Part shown: positions 1 through 7,884 of the stretch, piece by piece
How positions within the stretch are numbered: the stretch's first letter is position 1
Layout of the letters: every line of letters starts with the position of its first letter
Assembly: GCA_937988705.1 (NCBI GenBank)
Contig: CALKIA010000313.1
Span: 1-20,598, forward strand
Direction: 5' to 3'
Length of the DNA stretch: 20,598 nucleotides
Source of the DNA: an uncultured Chloroflexota bacterium
Lineage (GTDB): Bacteria; Chloroflexota; Anaerolineae; Aggregatilineales; Phototrophicaceae
Position numbers and translations under genes: made by a program
Notes under the pieces: generated by a model
Seen by the model: the letters and a program-made list of their open reading frames with translations, nothing else
Told to the model about the DNA's origin: nothing
Databases searched by the model: none

Positions 1-73
1 TCACCTCGTCGGCGGGGAAGTCGTGAAGCGTCCGCGCCAGCGTCCACGGATCACCATTGTATGCAGTCGTCAT
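1..73 (-). CDS. 5' end of an unidentified gene, cut by the window edge
   Basis: An ATG at 73 reading leftwards opens a frame with no stop to the window edge (24 codons, beginning MTTAYNGDPWTLARTL). It is preceded by AAAGGA about five bases upstream, a good ribosome binding site, so this is likely a real start. The peptide is too short for me to assign to a family. It lies downstream of, and on the same strand as, the nucleoside transporter operon. A gap of 276 bases containing a repeat element separates them, so it is probably transcribed on its own. Confidence 0.5.
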   Translation of the reverse strand, partial: MTTAYNGDPWTLARTLHDFPADEV

Positions 74-349
74 ATTGTCCTTTCATGCGCACATGCTATC
101 GTGAGTAAATTGTCGGGACTGCCATCTGGCTGTCCGCTGTGACGGAGGCGCAGAAGCGTGATCCTACGACGGTCATTGATGTTTCTAGAGTCTTTTTACC
201 CCTCAACCCCCGACCCCTTCTGCCACGCAAGCGGGGAAAAGGGGAGAAACACTCGGTGTTTTGTCCTTCTCCCCGTTTGGGTGGGAGAGGGACGGCTTGC
301 GCAGCAAGCAGGGTGAGGGGAGATCAAACCCTGAAGTGAAGAACGAGCA
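74..349. other. intergenic region with one C-rich repeat element
   Basis: No convincing gene is present. A 66-codon frame at 139-339 runs through the repeat element at 199-321 and has low-complexity PRPLLPRKRGKGEK-type translation, so I reject it. The remainder holds the leader and presumed promoter of the minus-strand gene starting at 73. Confidence 0.5.
199..321. repeat. C-rich inverted-repeat element (copy 1)
   Basis: The element begins CCCCTCAACCCCCGACCCCT and ends GGGTGAGGGGA, so its ends are imperfect inverted repeats. Internal G-runs (GCGGGGAAAAGGGGAG) can pair with the later CTTCTCCCC. It lies just past the end of the permease gene that stops at 350. The first thirty or so bases closely resemble the element entering at 20571, including a shared CCACGC. 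It is a small non-autonomous repeat; I see no coding capacity for mobility. Confidence 0.65.
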
Positions 350-1417
350 CTAGTCCCCGCCGACGAACTGCCCCTGACGCAGCTTATCCAGCTCCTTGCC
401 GAATTGCGCCGCGAAATTGCGCCGTTTGAGCAGAACGCCCGCGCGTACCCGCAGTGCTACGATCATCAGCGCGGCGATGGTCGCAATCTGCGGGATTGCC
501 AGCAGCAGATCGGGCGGGAGCTGAATTTCCGGTCGGCTTTGCAGGTAGAACGAGAGCGCTTCGGACAGGCCGAAGAACAGGGCCGTGAAGAATGCCGGGA
601 TCGGCTGCTCCAGTGCGAACAGCGAGACGGTGATCGCGATCCAGCCCCGTCCGCCGGTCATGTTTTCGACGAACTGGCTAAGCACGCCAATCGAGAGGAA
701 CGCCCCGGCTAGCCCCGCCAGCATCCCGCTGAACGTCAGCGCGAAGATTTGCACGCGGGTGATGTTGATGCCCACGCTTTCGGCGGCTTCTTTGTTCTCG
801 CCGACGGCGCGCAGGTGCCGCCCAAACTGTGTGCGGAACAAGACCACCCACACCACAGCCGCCAGAATCCAGCTCAGGTAAACGACTGCGTTATACCCGC
901 TGAGGAGCGAACCGAGATAGGGAAGCTGGTTGATGAACGGCAGCTCGATGGTTGGCAGGCCGCGAATGCTCGGGTCGGCCAGGGTGCCGAATGCGCCGTA
1001 CTGCGTGCGCATGAAGAACACGGTCGCATTGACGATGAACAGGTTGACCGCCAGTGCCAGAATCACCAGGTTAATGCGGATGCGCAGATACAGCACCGCG
1101 AATACCAATCCCAGCACCCCGCCGGCGACGGTCGCCAGCAGCGCGCCCACCAGCGGATCGAGGCCTGTTTTGTACAGCACGGCCACGGCGATGAACGCGC
1201 CGAGCAGCATCATGCCGTCGATGGCGAGGTTGAGCACGCCGGCGCGGCTGGCGACAATGGCCGCCATCGCGCCGAGCACATAGGGTGTCGCGAGGCGAAT
1301 GCTGCTTTGCAGTACATTGATCGGCAGACCGAACATGACGAGGAGCAGCAGCGCCAGCCCGAAAAGGATCACGAGCAGGCGTAGTTGGCGTTGATATTTA
1401 TCGACTAAGGCGATCAT
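350..1417 (-). CDS. nucleoside ABC transporter permease (NupQ/RnsD-like)
   Basis: This 355-residue integral membrane protein belongs to the branched-chain/ribose-type permease family (BPD_transp_2) and would be one half of the membrane channel of a BMP-type nucleoside importer. It has about eight to ten hydrophobic stretches. The segment ASRAGVLNLAIDGMML (residues about 57-72) matches the family hallmark in which a Gly-hydrophobic-Asn-(Leu/Ile)-x-x-(Glu/Asp)-Gly turn contacts the ATPase side. The GRHLRAVGENKEAAESVGIN stretch near residues 200-220 is the typical cytoplasmic coupling loop. The start overlaps the stop of the upstream permease gene as ATGA (1414-1417), implying translational coupling. 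It is the last gene of the four-gene operon. The NupQ/RnsD type is inferred from gene order and family resemblance; the nucleoside substrate comes from the neighbours. Confidence 0.88.
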   Translation of the reverse strand: MIALVDKYQRQLRLLVILFGLALLLLVMFGLPINVLQSSIRLATPYVLGAMAAIVASRAGVLNLAIDGMMLLGAFIAVAVLYKTGLDPLVGALLATVAGGVLGLVFAVLYLRIRINLVILALAVNLFIVNATVFFMRTQYGAFGTLADPSIRGLPTIELPFINQLPYLGSLLSGYNAVVYLSWILAAVVWVVLFRTQFGRHLRAVGENKEAAESVGINITRVQIFALTFSGMLAGLAGAFLSIGVLSQFVENMTGGRGWIAITVSLFALEQPIPAFFTALFFGLSEALSFYLQSRPEIQLPPDLLLAIPQIATIAALMIVALRVRAGVLLKRRNFAAQFGKELDKLRQGQFVGGD

Positions 1418-2694
1418 ACGGCGTTCCCATCTGGTTTATCGACTGGCGCTGTCCGTTGCAGCAGTGTCCGCCGCTTCCACAGACTGATGAGGCGCGCCCG
1501 GATGAAATCTTCCATCGCGCTGAAGAGGACGATGAACGAAATGATGATGCCGCCGAGCTGGCGCGGCAGATTGCCGAACTGGAGGTTGGTCGCGCCGAGG
1601 TTAAGCCCCGCGAAGAAGGGCGCAAACAGCAGAATGCCGATGATCGACTCTTTGGAGAGAATGGCGACCAGCACGCCGTCAAAGCCGGTGCCGCTGGCCT
1701 GAAAACCGTCGATGACGCGCCGTTCGACCCCCAGAATTGCGATCGCTCCGGCCAACCCGCTCAATGCGCCGCTGATGATCATGGCGCGCAATGCGGCGCG
1801 TCCGGTCGGGATGCCGCCGAAGCGTGCAAACAGCGATGAACCGCGCGTCATACGCTGTTCGTAGCCCGCCGTTGTGCGCTTGAGGTAGTACCAGACGAGC
1901 AGGGCGGCCACGAGCGCGATCAAAAAGCCGACGCCCAACCGCGCCCCGGAGAACCATTCGACATCCTGAAAGATGCCCCGGTTGAATGGAACCAGCCACG
2001 CCGTGTCATCGATCCGGCGGGTGCGGGCGATGTTGTTCAAATCCGAACGCAGGGGGAAGTTGATGAGCCAGCCGACCAACTGCACCGCAATCGCGTTGAA
2101 GATGATGGTGCTGATGAGTTCGTTGACGTTCAGCTTGATCTTGATATAGCCGGGAATCCACGAATAGATCGCGCCGGCCAGCATCGCCGCCGCGATACAG
2201 ATCGCCGGGATGATCAGATGCATGATCGTCAGCAGGGCTTGGGGTGCGGTTTCCGGGTCCGTGACCCCCGCTAGGAGATAGATTTGATCAGGCAGCCAGT
2301 AACCTAAAAAGGCGACGGTGATCGCGCCCATGAGGAACTGTCCGTCCATGCCAATGCTGAACATGCCCGCTTGAAAGGCAACTGCCGCCGAGAGCGCGGT
2401 CAAAATGAGCGGGGTGGCTTGTTCCAGCACGAGCGCGATGCGACTGCCGCCCGCCCCATACGTCGGACTGAAGACGGTTTGCAGTACGCCGCTTTCAGTC
2501 TCGACCTGCGTAAAGAGCAAATCGCCAAACGTGGCGCAGGGGTTCGGCCCAAAGCCTTCGCAGAACAGCCGCTGATAGGTGTCGATGGGCTGCGCGCCGG
2601 CAATGATCACGAACACCCCGCTGGCGGCTAGGCCCAACACAATCGCAATCAGCGGAATACTCAAACTGTCAACTGCTCGTCTTAAAAGTCTCAT
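1414..2694 (-). CDS. nucleoside ABC transporter permease (NupP/RnsC-like)
   Basis: This 426-residue membrane protein is the second permease of the importer and pairs with the product of the downstream gene. It belongs to the same family. AFQAGMFSIGMDGQFLMGA (residues about 107-125) is the conserved Gly-x-x-(Asn/Ser)-Ile-Gly-x-(Glu/Asp)-Gly segment, and GRAALRAMIISGALSGLAGA is the characteristic cytoplasmic loop followed by a membrane span. Between the first and second spans is a roughly 60-residue loop (IDTYQRLFCEGFGPNPCATF and on). It contains two cysteines and probably faces outward, which is typical of the longer NupP-type partner. The gene overlaps its neighbours at both ends as ATGA (2691-2694 upstream, 1414-1417 downstream), so ATPase and both permeases should be made in a fixed ratio. 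Confidence 0.88.
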   Translation of the reverse strand: MRLLRRAVDSLSIPLIAIVLGLAASGVFVIIAGAQPIDTYQRLFCEGFGPNPCATFGDLLFTQVETESGVLQTVFSPTYGAGGSRIALVLEQATPLILTALSAAVAFQAGMFSIGMDGQFLMGAITVAFLGYWLPDQIYLLAGVTDPETAPQALLTIMHLIIPAICIAAAMLAGAIYSWIPGYIKIKLNVNELISTIIFNAIAVQLVGWLINFPLRSDLNNIARTRRIDDTAWLVPFNRGIFQDVEWFSGARLGVGFLIALVAALLVWYYLKRTTAGYEQRMTRGSSLFARFGGIPTGRAALRAMIISGALSGLAGAIAILGVERRVIDGFQASGTGFDGVLVAILSKESIIGILLFAPFFAGLNLGATNLQFGNLPRQLGGIIISFIVLFSAMEDFIRARLISLWKRRTLLQRTAPVDKPDGNAV

Positions 2695-4241
2695 AGGTGT
2701 GCCTTTTCGGCAGCGGATTCCGCGTGTTCCAATGAACTGCCTGCCATCAATAGACCGAGTTTCTCTTCGGTGACGTCTTTGACATCAAGGACGGCGACGA
2801 TTTTGCCCGCGAACATCACGGCGATCCGGTCGCTCAAAGCGAGGATTTCGTCCAGTTCGACGGACACGAGCAGGACGGCTGCACCCTTATCCCGTTCTTC
2901 GATCAGAGTTTTGTGCACAAACTCAATGCTGCCGACATCCAGACCGCGCGTCGGCTGATTGGCGATAATCAGCTTGGGGTCGCCTTTGAGTTCACGTCCC
3001 AGCACAATCTTTTGCAGATTGCCGCCCGAAAGCGTTCGAATTTCTTCGCCGACACGCGCTGACCGCACCGAGAACTTCTCGACGATGTCCCGCGCGAGCT
3101 GGCGAATCGGCTCCAGTTGGAGGAAACCGCGCTTCGAATACGGTTCATGCTGATAGCTGGTCACGACGACATTTTCGTCGAGGTTGGTTTTCAAGTTGAG
3201 GCCCATGATCATGCGATCTTCGGGGATATGCGCCACGCCCGCCCCGCGCCGTTCGCGCACGGTGTTATGGGTGATGTCCTGCCCCAAAAAGGTGATCGTA
3301 CCCTGATCGACAGGCCGCAGACCGACAAGTGCTTCCACCAGCTCGGTCTGTCCATTTCCACTGACGCCGGCAATGCCGAGGATTTCGCCGGAACGCACTT
3401 CGAGGCTCGCCCCGAAGACGGCCGGGATACCCCCCGTACCCGCGACGAGCAGATGATCGGCGCTTAGCACCACGGCGCCCGGTTTGGCGGCCGTTTTTTC
3501 CACTTGCAAGGTGACCACGCGCCCAACCATGAGGTTCGCCGTCTCGCGAATGCTCACACCATGCGTCGCATAGGTGCCGACGCTCTTGCCCCGCCGCATA
3601 ATGCTCACGTTGTCCGCCACGGCTTTGACTTCTGCCAGTTTATGCGTGATGAACAGGATCGTACGTCCCGCCTGCGCCAGACTGCGCACAACGGTCAGCA
3701 GTTCACTGACCTCTTGTGGGGTGAGGACGGCGGTTGGTTCGTCGAGGATGAGGATTTGCGCGTTGCGCTGCAAAATCTTGAGGATTTCGACCCGCTGCTG
3801 AATGCCGACAGAGATGTCTTTCACGCGGGCATTCGGGTCAACCGGCAGACCAAAACTTTCGGCCAGCTGCCGGACGTTCTCGGCTTCGGTGGCGCCATCG
3901 ATGAAGCCGACGCGGTTCGGCTCAAGGCCGAGCATGATGTTTTCGGCAATCGTGAAAGAGGGCACCAGTTTGAAATGCTGGTGAACCATGCCGATTCCCT
4001 GTTGGATAGCGTCGTGGGGATGCCCGATCCGTACGGGTGTGCCATTGACGAGGATTTCCCCTTCGTCGGGCGTGACCAGCCCATACAGGATGCTCATCAG
4101 GGTCGTTTTTCCCGCCCCGTTTTCCCCGACGATCGCGTGGACTTCACCTTTCTGGACGGCGAGGTTCACGTCATCACACGCGAGCACCCCGGACGACGGG
4201 AAATACTTGCGAATATGCCGCATTTCAAGCGCGTTGGTCAT
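2691..4241 (-). CDS. nucleoside ABC transporter ATP-binding protein (double ABC cassette)
   Basis: This 516-residue cytoplasmic ATPase would power the nucleoside importer and contains two fused nucleotide-binding domains, as in RbsA and NupO/RnsA. The first domain has Walker A GENGAGKTT (residues 39-47), an LSGGQ-like segment changed to SVGIQQRVEIL, Walker B ILILDEPTAVL and H-loop ITHKL. The second has a degenerate Walker A (GVSGNGQTE), a good signature LSGGNLQK and the Walker B variant LIIANQPTRGLD. One site is therefore probably non-canonical, which is usual for this family. The ATG at 4241 is chosen because AGGAGG lies five bases upstream. An upstream in-frame start at 4307 would add 22 residues that run through the hairpin at 4257-4300, so it is unlikely. 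The 3' end overlaps the permease start. Confidence 0.92.
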   Translation of the reverse strand: MTNALEMRHIRKYFPSSGVLACDDVNLAVQKGEVHAIVGENGAGKTTLMSILYGLVTPDEGEILVNGTPVRIGHPHDAIQQGIGMVHQHFKLVPSFTIAENIMLGLEPNRVGFIDGATEAENVRQLAESFGLPVDPNARVKDISVGIQQRVEILKILQRNAQILILDEPTAVLTPQEVSELLTVVRSLAQAGRTILFITHKLAEVKAVADNVSIMRRGKSVGTYATHGVSIRETANLMVGRVVTLQVEKTAAKPGAVVLSADHLLVAGTGGIPAVFGASLEVRSGEILGIAGVSGNGQTELVEALVGLRPVDQGTITFLGQDITHNTVRERRGAGVAHIPEDRMIMGLNLKTNLDENVVVTSYQHEPYSKRGFLQLEPIRQLARDIVEKFSVRSARVGEEIRTLSGGNLQKIVLGRELKGDPKLIIANQPTRGLDVGSIEFVHKTLIEERDKGAAVLLVSVELDEILALSDRIAVMFAGKIVAVLDVKDVTEEKLGLLMAGSSLEHAESAAEKAHL

Positions 4242-4256
4242 GGAACCTCCTGAAAA

Positions 4257-4300
4257 GAACACGGTCGCGTTGGGGGGATTTGCTCCAACGCGACCTGTTC
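4257..4300 (-). terminator. intercistronic hairpin between binding protein and ATPase genes
   Basis: GGTCGCGTTGG (4263-4273) pairs perfectly with CCAACGCGACC (4285-4295). The stem extends across one bulged base through GAACA (4257-4261) and TGTTC (4296-4300), giving 16 pairs and an 11-base loop. Read on the minus strand, the hairpin lies 19 bases after the binding-protein stop. The sequence TTCTTTTC follows, then the AGGAGG of the ATPase gene. It could be a leaky terminator or an mRNA stabiliser that keeps binding protein in excess of the transporter. Confidence 0.7.
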
Positions 4301-4319
4301 TCAACAATGTTGAATGCTG

Positions 4320-5441
4320 TTACTGAGCAGGTTCCAGCAGCGCGTTGGTCACGACCAACTCACCGGCCAGAATCGCCGCGCGCGCTTCTTCAATCGCCGT
4401 GCGCACGGCGGGCAGTTGTTCGACGAGATCGGCGGGGCCGTTCTGGTCAAACGTGCGCGAGCAAACGCCCAGATCCCAGCTCAAACCCGCGAAACCTTCG
4501 GCCATGCCGACGTTGGTGATGCCGGGGACATACGTCTCATCGACGACGCTCTGGACGAAGCTGAACACGGCGTTATCGACGCGCTTCAGCGCGGAGACGA
4601 GGATATTGCCGGGATAGAGATCATCCTGGTTGCTGTCCACGCCGATGGCGAGGTTGCCGGTTTCGGCCGCTGCATCGAGCACGCCTTCACCGCTGCGCCC
4701 TGCCACTTGGTAGAGGATGTCCGCGCCTTCGGCGTACATGCTGAGGGCTTGTTCCTTCGCCGTCACCGGGTCAGAGAAGTCGCCCACATAGCTGCGCAGC
4801 AGTTGGCAGTCGGCGCATACCGACTGGACGCCTTCTTCGAAGCCGACGATGAACAGGTTAATGCCGGGGACATCGAGGCCACCGACCGCGCCGACGATGC
4901 CGGTACGGGTCAGCATGCCCGCGGCGATCCCGGCGAGATAGCTGTTTTCATGCGTGAAGATGTTGAACAGGGCCAGATTTTCCAGACCGGGATCGCCGGG
5001 GAAGAAGGTTTCCTGAGCGGCGAAGCGCTGATTCGGGAATTCGTCCGCGATTTCTTCGATGGTGCTGGGATCAACCGCAATCGTGATGATCAGATCGGGG
5101 CTGTCCTGAATCGCACGGCGAATCGCCGCATCGTGTTCCGCCGCACCGTTGGTCTCGATGATCGTCCCGGTGACGCCGAGTTCGGCAATAGCGCGTTCAG
5201 CGCCCGCCGCGGCGGAGTCAATGAAGGAACGGTCGCCACGCGCATTGGGGAGGATGATGGCGAAGGAAATGTCACTGTTATCTGGTGCGGGGGCTGCGGC
5301 TTCGGGAGCTGCCGCTGACGGGTCTGCCAAACACTGATCAACATATTCTGGGGTTGCGTCCTGCGCATTGGCTGCCAGCGCACCAAACAGCAGCACAACC
5401 AACACCGCGAACAGGACTCGTCTGCGAAGTACAGTCAACAT
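4320..5441 (-). CDS. BMP-family nucleoside-binding protein of the ABC importer
   Basis: This 373-residue exported binding protein (Bmp/PnrA-like, PF02608 type) would capture nucleosides outside the membrane. A signal peptide LRRRVLFAVLVVLLFGALAANA has an apparent cleavage site before QD near residue 26; there is no lipobox cysteine. A low-complexity Ala/Pro linker with one cysteine follows. The core then shows family landmarks: a GDRSFIDSAAAGAERA opening, DLIITIAVDPSTIEEIA, ENSYLAGIAAGMLTRTGIVG and GVDSNQDD. The ATG at 5441 is chosen because AAAGGAGA lies about eight bases upstream and the signal peptide begins there. An in-frame start at 5549 would put 36 residues ahead of the signal. It is the first gene of the operon and is divergent from the nucleoside hydrolase gene. 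Confidence 0.9.
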   Translation of the reverse strand: MLTVLRRRVLFAVLVVLLFGALAANAQDATPEYVDQCLADPSAAAPEAAAPAPDNSDISFAIILPNARGDRSFIDSAAAGAERAIAELGVTGTIIETNGAAEHDAAIRRAIQDSPDLIITIAVDPSTIEEIADEFPNQRFAAQETFFPGDPGLENLALFNIFTHENSYLAGIAAGMLTRTGIVGAVGGLDVPGINLFIVGFEEGVQSVCADCQLLRSYVGDFSDPVTAKEQALSMYAEGADILYQVAGRSGEGVLDAAAETGNLAIGVDSNQDDLYPGNILVSALKRVDNAVFSFVQSVVDETYVPGITNVGMAEGFAGLSWDLGVCSRTFDQNGPADLVEQLPAVRTAIEEARAAILAGELVVTNALLEPAQ

Positions 5442-5482
5442 AACTCTCTCTCCTTTGACAGAAATGCACATTGAGTTAAACA

Positions 5483-5499
5483 CAGTCTGGTGTAGACTG
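5483..5499. promoter_or_regulatory. candidate operator palindrome in the divergent promoter region
   Basis: CAGTCTGGTGTAGACTG has perfect six-base arms around a five-base centre. It lies in the 162-base gap between the divergent binding-protein and nucleoside hydrolase genes. Relative to the minus-strand promoter it sits in the early leader. On the plus strand it overlaps a weak -10-like TAGACT (5493-5498), which is 16 bases after TTGAGT (5471-5476). One regulator could therefore act on both directions. No regulator gene is visible nearby. Confidence 0.35.
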
Positions 5500-5538
5500 C
5501 TAGTACAAAAATTACAAAACCGCCCGGTTTGTTTAGTC

Positions 5539-5568
5539 AGTATAGCCAATGACCCTGCTCCCTACCAA
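5539..5568 (-). promoter_or_regulatory. candidate sigma-70 promoter for the nucleoside importer operon
   Basis: Read on the minus strand, TTGGTA (5568-5563) and TATACT (5544-5539) are separated by 18 bases. They match the -35 consensus at four of six positions and the -10 consensus at five of six. Transcription would begin near 5532, giving a leader of about 90 bases containing the palindrome at 5483-5499. Confidence 0.4.
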
Positions 5569-5603
5569 TAGTTCAATAACTTCTTTTTGCCAGAGGTGTA
5601 ACA

Positions 5604-6503
5604 ATGCCCATTGACGTTCTGCTGGATACCGATATTGCGACTGATATTGACGACTGTCTCGCGCTGGCGCTCATTCTCGCAGCGCCGGAATTGAAGCTGC
5701 GTGGGATTGCGTGCGTGTACGGAGATGTCGATTTGCGCGCCCGGTATGCGACCAAACTGCTGCGGCTGCGCGGGATCACGGATCTGCCGGTGACGGCCGG
5801 CGTCCGCAATCCACTGCTCAATAAGCGTCCCATCTATTGGGGCGGGCATGAGGGGAGTGGCTTGCTGACACCGGACGATCAGCACATTCCGTATTCGTCG
5901 GAGCACGCTGTTGACTTTATCATCCGCACGGCGCACGAAAACCCTGGCCAAATTCACCTGATCGGAATCGCTCCGCTGACGAATATCGCCACCGCGCTCA
6001 TCCGCGATCCGGGACTCCCACTCAAGCACATCACGCTGATGGGCGGCGTGATTCGTGGGCCGGGGCGGCTCGATTTGCCCTACAGCGAACATAACATCGT
6101 CAGCGACCCTGAAGCCGCGCACGTGGTCTTCTCGTCAAAGATTCCGACGACGCTCATCCCGCTGGATCTGACAACGCAGGTGCGCCTGACGGCGGACGGT
6201 GTGCGGCGGATTCGCGCGAAAGATACGCCATTCCATAGGGCGGTGGCCGATCAGGTCGAGGCCTATCCCTTCTTCCGCGCCTACAGTTGGACGCTGCTCC
6301 ACGATCCGCTGGCCGTCGCGTCGATCATCGACCCGACGCTGGTGCAGACGGAGCGTGTACACGTCGATGTGGAGCTGGCGGGCGAACACACCACAGGCGC
6401 AACCCTGATGCGATTCGACCCGCAAGGCACGGTCGAAGTGGCCGTATCGGTCGACGTGTCCCGCTTTGAGGAATTCTTTGTGCAGCGCTTAGAAGCCATG
6501 TAG
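5604..6503 (+). CDS. nucleoside hydrolase (inosine/uridine-preferring family)
   Basis: This 299-residue cytoplasmic enzyme would hydrolyse the N-glycosidic bond of ribonucleosides, giving free base and ribose. The N-terminal calcium site DTDIATDIDD (residues 8-17) is the family signature. Other landmarks are APLTNIATAL (123-132), MGGVIRGPGR (146-155), HNIVSDPEAA (163-172) and HDPLAV (233-238), whose Asp234 corresponds to the C-terminal metal-binding Asp of the family. The length is normal for the family. AGAGGTG lies about nine bases before the ATG. It is divergent from the nucleoside importer and is followed after nine bases by an amidohydrolase gene, so the pair is likely co-transcribed and acts on imported nucleosides. 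Which nucleosides are preferred cannot be read from the sequence. Confidence 0.93.
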   Translation: MPIDVLLDTDIATDIDDCLALALILAAPELKLRGIACVYGDVDLRARYATKLLRLRGITDLPVTAGVRNPLLNKRPIYWGGHEGSGLLTPDDQHIPYSSEHAVDFIIRTAHENPGQIHLIGIAPLTNIATALIRDPGLPLKHITLMGGVIRGPGRLDLPYSEHNIVSDPEAAHVVFSSKIPTTLIPLDLTTQVRLTADGVRRIRAKDTPFHRAVADQVEAYPFFRAYSWTLLHDPLAVASIIDPTLVQTERVHVDVELAGEHTTGATLMRFDPQGTVEVAVSVDVSRFEEFFVQRLEAM

Positions 6504-6512
6504 GACAACCTG

Positions 6513-7853
6513 ATGCCAACGCTTTTGAGGGGTGGAATGATTCTGTGTTTGGGGCAGGCGGATCGCCTTTACGATCGCGGCTATGTAGTTGTGGAAAATG
6601 ATCGGATCGTCGAAGTGGGCAGCGCGGCGGATCTCCCGGCCAACCGCACCTTTGACGAGGTGATCGACTTCAGCGGCAAACTGCTGATGCCGGGGTTGGT
6701 CAACGCGCATACGCACACGCCCATGACGCTGTTTCGGGGGCTGGCGGAAGGTGTTTCGCTGTTGACGATGGATGGGTGGTACAACACCATCCGTACACTC
6801 GAATTAGTCATGACCGCCGACATGGTTCCCGCCTCGGTGGAAGTTGCGTGCGCGGAGATGATCCGCACCGGCACCACCACCTTCGCCGATCAGTATTTCT
6901 ACATGGATCAGGTGATTCCGGTCGTCGATCAGAGCGGGCTGCGGGCGGTGCTGGCCTACGGGGTGGTTGAGCTGGCCGATCCGGTCGCCCGGGAGCGTGA
7001 ACTCACGGCGCTGGAAGGTTTCCTCGAAAACATCAACAGCGGCGGGTCAAGCCGCCTGCGCGGGTGGGTCGGGCCACACGCTTTCTTTGTCGACAACACG
7101 CCCGAAACCATGCAGATTGAGAAGCTGCTAGCGCAGAAATACAACGCCGGGCTGCACATCCACATGTCCACCATCAGCGAAGAAGATGACTACTGCACCG
7201 CGCATTTTGGGATGACGGCCGCGCGCAAAATGGACGAACTGGGCATGTTCGAGCGCCCGATGATCGCCGCGCACTCGCTGACCATTCCGGCGGCTGACTG
7301 GAGCCTCCTGAGTCAGAAGCCGTTCAGTGTGATCGCCTGTGCAACTGCCTGTATGCGCGCCGGAGCGGAAGCCGCGCCCGTCGTCGGGATGCGCGCCGCT
7401 GGCATCAATATTGCCATCGGCACGGACAATGTGTGCAACAACAACGATTACGATATGTTCCTCGAGATGCGCACGCTGGCCAAGCTTGCCAGCTTCCGAG
7501 AGAAGCGTCCCGGCGCAGTGTCAGCCCGCGAAGTGCTCGATATGGCGACGGCGGGCGGTGCGCGGGCGCTCGGGCTCGAACATGAGATTGGCGAGATTGC
7601 GGTTGGTAGAAAAGCCGATCTGATTCTGCTTGATCAGTCGGAAATTGGGTGGGCGCCGACGCCGACCAATTCACCGTTCACAGCGCTGGTGTACAGTGTC
7701 AACGGGCTGCATGTCACCGATTCCATGGTCGACGGACGCTGGTTGCTGCGGAAGCGTGCCCTGACGACCGTCAATTACCCGCGGGCACGCGCCCAGCAAG
7801 CCGAAGATGTGCGCCGCCTGCTGGAGCGACGCCAAGCTCAGCTCCCCGCGTAA
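6513..7853 (+). CDS. metal-dependent amidohydrolase (MtaD/TrzA/SsnA-like), substrate unknown
   Basis: This 446-residue enzyme of the amidohydrolase superfamily is probably a base or nucleoside deaminase or related hydrolase. A short N-terminal beta-domain (MILCLGQADRLYDRGYVVVENDRI) precedes the TIM barrel. Metal ligands are visible: His66 and His68 in NAHTHTPMTLFRG, His217 in HIHMST, His254 in AAHS and Asp305 in GTDN. His189 in GPHAFF matches the usual GPHAxY segment. Two hallmarks are altered. The Glu expected three residues after the third metal His is Thr220, and the usual HNPxSN segment is replaced by ACATAC (275-280). The ATG at 6513 follows the nucleoside hydrolase stop by nine bases. 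Context suggests it acts on bases released by that enzyme. A non-deaminating activity is possible. Confidence 0.85.
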   Translation: MPTLLRGGMILCLGQADRLYDRGYVVVENDRIVEVGSAADLPANRTFDEVIDFSGKLLMPGLVNAHTHTPMTLFRGLAEGVSLLTMDGWYNTIRTLELVMTADMVPASVEVACAEMIRTGTTTFADQYFYMDQVIPVVDQSGLRAVLAYGVVELADPVARERELTALEGFLENINSGGSSRLRGWVGPHAFFVDNTPETMQIEKLLAQKYNAGLHIHMSTISEEDDYCTAHFGMTAARKMDELGMFERPMIAAHSLTIPAADWSLLSQKPFSVIACATACMRAGAEAAPVVGMRAAGINIAIGTDNVCNNNDYDMFLEMRTLAKLASFREKRPGAVSAREVLDMATAGGARALGLEHEIGEIAVGRKADLILLDQSEIGWAPTPTNSPFTALVYSVNGLHVTDSMVDGRWLLRKRALTTVNYPRARAQQAEDVRRLLERRQAQLPA

Positions 7854-7884
7854 AACTACAGCTGCCAAACTGCGAAAATCGTTA

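Noticed and set aside
139..339. A 66-codon plus-strand frame
   Set aside because: It runs through the C-rich repeat element, has no ribosome site and translates to low-complexity Pro/Arg-rich sequence.
749..1384. A 211-codon plus-strand frame opposite the NupQ-like permease
   Set aside because: The opposite strand encodes a clear membrane protein. This frame is His/Gln/Glu-rich with no family resemblance, as expected for an antisense shadow in GC-rich DNA.
4242..4307. N-terminal extension of the ABC ATPase from a start at 4307
   Set aside because: It would translate through the strong hairpin, while a consensus AGGAGG precedes the ATG at 4241 and the family fold begins there.
4314..5318. 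A 334-codon plus-strand frame opposite the BMP gene
   Set aside because: It is antisense to a strongly supported binding protein. Its length comes from high GC; no motif or ribosome site supports it.
5562..6122. A 186-codon minus-strand frame opposite the nucleoside hydrolase
   Set aside because: It overlaps the nucleoside hydrolase's DTDIATDIDD-encoding region and the divergent promoter region; no support for coding.
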